Part shown: one piece after another, positions 4,450 to 6,154 of the stretch
Layout: every line of letters starts with the position of its first letter
How positions within the stretch are numbered: the stretch's first letter is position 1
Assembly: GCA_044340025.1 (NCBI GenBank)
Contig: JBIIUJ010000141.1
Location: forward strand, 1-6,154
Origin: JBIIUJ01 sp044340025
GTDB lineage: Bacteria; Pseudomonadota; Alphaproteobacteria; Caulobacterales; Aquidulcibacteraceae
Direction: 5' to 3'
Length of the DNA stretch: 6,154 nucleotides
Program-made: the position numbers and the translations under genes
Notes under the pieces: model-generated
What the model saw: only the letters and a program-made list of their open reading frames with translations
Databases searched by the model: none
What the model was told of the DNA's origin: nothing

Positions 4450-6141
4450 CTACATCGACACCCGCCCGGCGCCCCGGGCGCGGGGGTCCGGAGCGATGGA
4501 GAGGGCGCCAGCGCGATCCCTGCCGATCGCGGCGACGTCGCCCACATAATCCTGCCGCTCGATCTTGTAGCCAAGGGCGACAAGGTCTGTCTCCACTGCG
4601 GGATCCGTCCCCTGGCCGAACGGCTCTGTGAAGATGGTGTTTTCGGGCAGGAGCTGGTGGTGGAAGCGCTGGGCGGCGACCGCACTCGCCAAGTCCATCC
4701 GGTAGTCCACCACATTGGCGATCACCTGGAAGACCGTGGTGATGATGCGCGAACCGCCGGGCGAGCCAAGCACCAGCCATGGCGCCCCGTCGCGGGTGAG
4801 GATCGTCGGCGTCATGGAGGACAGGGGCCGCTTGCCCGCAGCGATCGCATTGGCGGCCCCGCCGACGACGCCAAACTGGTTCGGCACGCCGGGAGCAGCC
4901 GAGAAATCGTCCATTTCGTTGTTGAGGAGGAACCCAGCCCCCTCCACCACCACGCCGGAACCATACCAGCCGTTGATCGTGTAGGTGTTGGAGACCGCAT
5001 TGCCGGCCCTGTCGACCACCGAGAAGTGCGTTGTCTGCGGCCGCTCAAGGCCGGGCTGGATGGCGGCGGTGGGCGAGGGCCGGTCCGGGTTCACCTCGCG
5101 GGCGCGGCCGGCGAGGTAAGCAAGGTCGAGCAGGCGCGCCATGGGCACGGGCCAGAAGTCCGGGTCGCCCAGATACCCCGCGCGATGGGCGAACACCCGC
5201 TTGGAAAGCTCCGCCATCAGATGAATGTAGCGGGCGCTATTGTGGGGCGCGCCCGCAAACAGATCATCGCGCAGCGCCTTCATGGTGAGGAGCTGCATCA
5301 GGGCGATCCCGCCCGAGCTTGGCGGCGGGGCCGTGATGATCCCAAGGCCGCGCCAGCGGCCGCGGATCGGCGGGCGCCAGCGCGCGCGGTATGCAGCAAG
5401 GTCCTGGGCGGTGATGATGCCGCGCGGCGTCCCTCGCGCCATCTGGGCTTCGATCAGGGCGGCGGTCTCGCCCGCATAGAAACCGTCTGGGCCTTGCGCT
5501 GCGATGCGCGTCAGGGTCGCGGCAAGCTCCGGCTGGCGGAAGATGGTTCCGGCCTCCATGGCGTTGAAGCGTCCGCCAAGCTTGTCGGCGCCGCCGAGAT
5601 CACGCTGTCCATCATTGCGGATGCGGATCATCTGGGCAGGTGGCGCGAAGCCGTCGGCGGCGAGGGCGATGGCGGGGCCCACAAGCTCCGCCCAAGGCCG
5701 CACGCCATAGCGCCGATGGGCCGCCCACAGACCCCTGACCGTGCCGGGAACGCCCGCGGCGAGATTGCCGACGAGTGACAGCGCATCCACAACCGAACCA
5801 TCGGCAGCCTGATACATGGTTTCGGTCGCGGCCATTGGCGCGGTCTCGCGATAATCCAGAAACCAGGGGCGGCCGCGCACCAGGCCGGTCATGAACCCGC
5901 CGCCGCCGATATTGCCCGCCTCCGGATAGGTCACGGCGAGCGCCAGCGCGATAGCGACCGCCGCATCCACCGCATTGCCGCCGCGCTCGAGCGCCGCCAT
6001 GCCGACGTCTGCCGATAGTGCGTCCGGCGTCGCCACCGCACCAGCGCCTCGGCGCGCCGCCATGGCGACGCCGGCGCCAGGGGCCACGGCCCATGCCGCG
6101 CCGGCCCCTGCCAGTAGCTGACGTCGGTCCAACCCTGCCAT
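4450..6141 (-). CDS. ggt: Gamma-glutamyltransferase (glutathione hydrolase) proenzyme, Tat-exported
   Basis: This 563-residue N-terminal-nucleophile hydrolase cleaves or transfers the gamma-glutamyl group of glutathione and related compounds, normally in the periplasm. The N-terminus (MAGLDRRQLLAGAGAAW...) is a twin-arginine signal with likely cleavage after Ala-Met-Ala (26-28). The large subunit carries the substrate-binding arginine in LDYRETAP (Arg98). Self-cleavage is expected before Thr370 in QTTHFSVVD, giving a 194-residue small subunit. Compared with my recollection of E. coli GGT, small-subunit landmarks align at a constant offset of 21: Thr391 to Thr370, Asn411 to Asn390, Gln430 to Glu409, Asp433 to Asp412, Ser462/463 to Ser441/442, Gly483/484 to Gly462/463. 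The lid-loop tyrosine (444) is Phe423 here. All catalytic residues are present, so the enzyme should be active. The start is ATG at 6141 with GGGAGG (6148-6153) at 6-nt spacing. The small membrane-protein gene follows 141 bp downstream on the same strand. Confidence 0.97.
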   Translation of the reverse strand: MAGLDRRQLLAGAGAAWAVAPGAGVAMAARRGAGAVATPDALSADVGMAALERGGNAVDAAVAIALALAVTYPEAGNIGGGGFMTGLVRGRPWFLDYRETAPMAATETMYQAADGSVVDALSLVGNLAAGVPGTVRGLWAAHRRYGVRPWAELVGPAIALAADGFAPPAQMIRIRNDGQRDLGGADKLGGRFNAMEAGTIFRQPELAATLTRIAAQGPDGFYAGETAALIEAQMARGTPRGIITAQDLAAYRARWRPPIRGRWRGLGIITAPPPSSGGIALMQLLTMKALRDDLFAGAPHNSARYIHLMAELSKRVFAHRAGYLGDPDFWPVPMARLLDLAYLAGRAREVNPDRPSPTAAIQPGLERPQTTHFSVVDRAGNAVSNTYTINGWYGSGVVVEGAGFLLNNEMDDFSAAPGVPNQFGVVGGAANAIAAGKRPLSSMTPTILTRDGAPWLVLGSPGGSRIITTVFQVIANVVDYRMDLASAVAAQRFHHQLLPENTIFTEPFGQGTDPAVETDLVALGYKIERQDYVGDVAAIGRDRAGALSIAPDPRARGAGRVSM

Positions 6142-6154
6142 ATGGCGCCTCCCG

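Noticed and set aside
4417..5778. A 453-codon open frame on the plus strand opposite ggt
   Set aside because: It is a shadow of the ggt reading frame with Arg/Gly/His-rich unstructured sequence and no family likeness.
1..6154. Mobile element, phage, CRISPR or tRNA content
   Set aside because: I read both strands and found no transposase, integrase, regularly spaced repeats or tRNA-like cloverleaf. Gene content is ordinary chromosomal metabolism and cell-cycle regulation.

Overview
The window is high-GC DNA, tightly packed with genes, and it reads as a free-living alphaproteobacterium. The strongest taxonomic marker is a complete RcdA/DUF1465 protein, a family I know only from Alphaproteobacteria (the CtrA cell-cycle proteolysis pathway). 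A neighbouring DUF1192 protein and the overall style (Tat-exported gamma-glutamyltransferase, PIG3-type quinone oxidoreductase, HppD) fit Sphingomonadales, Caulobacterales or close relatives. I cannot narrow it further from sequence alone.

Layout, left to right. 1-1019 (minus): 4-hydroxyphenylpyruvate dioxygenase, lacking only its extreme C-terminus beyond the window edge. 1020-1175: a short intergenic stretch with an inverted pair of palindromes that looks like a REP doublet (REPIN). 1176-2162 (minus): zinc-free NAD(P)H quinone oxidoreductase, probably starting at TTG. 2204-2392 (plus): a 62-residue DUF1192 protein, divergent from the oxidoreductase across only 41 bp. 2513-3046 (plus): RcdA homologue. 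3047-4165 (minus): serine hydrolase of the beta-lactamase/esterase fold, convergent with rcdA with no base between the two stop codons. 4162-4308 (minus): an unrecognised 48-residue single-pass membrane protein whose stop overlaps the hydrolase start (ATGA). 4309-4449: intergenic, with a possible leaderless promoter and a hairpin. 4450-6141 (minus): a complete Tat-type gamma-glutamyltransferase whose Shine-Dalgarno sequence lies just inside the right edge.

How the genes relate. hppD serves tyrosine/phenylalanine degradation. The GGT acts in the periplasm on glutathione and other gamma-glutamyl compounds. DUF1192 and rcdA form a small plus-strand cluster that may share a transcript, and rcdA points to CtrA turnover by ClpXP. 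The small membrane protein and the serine hydrolase form a translationally coupled pair, possibly with their own promoter just after ggt. I see no mobile element, CRISPR array, tRNA or rRNA, and nothing that amounts to a clearly new multi-gene system. The least explained items are the coupled membrane-peptide/hydrolase pair, the REPIN-like repeat, and the DUF1192-rcdA pairing.
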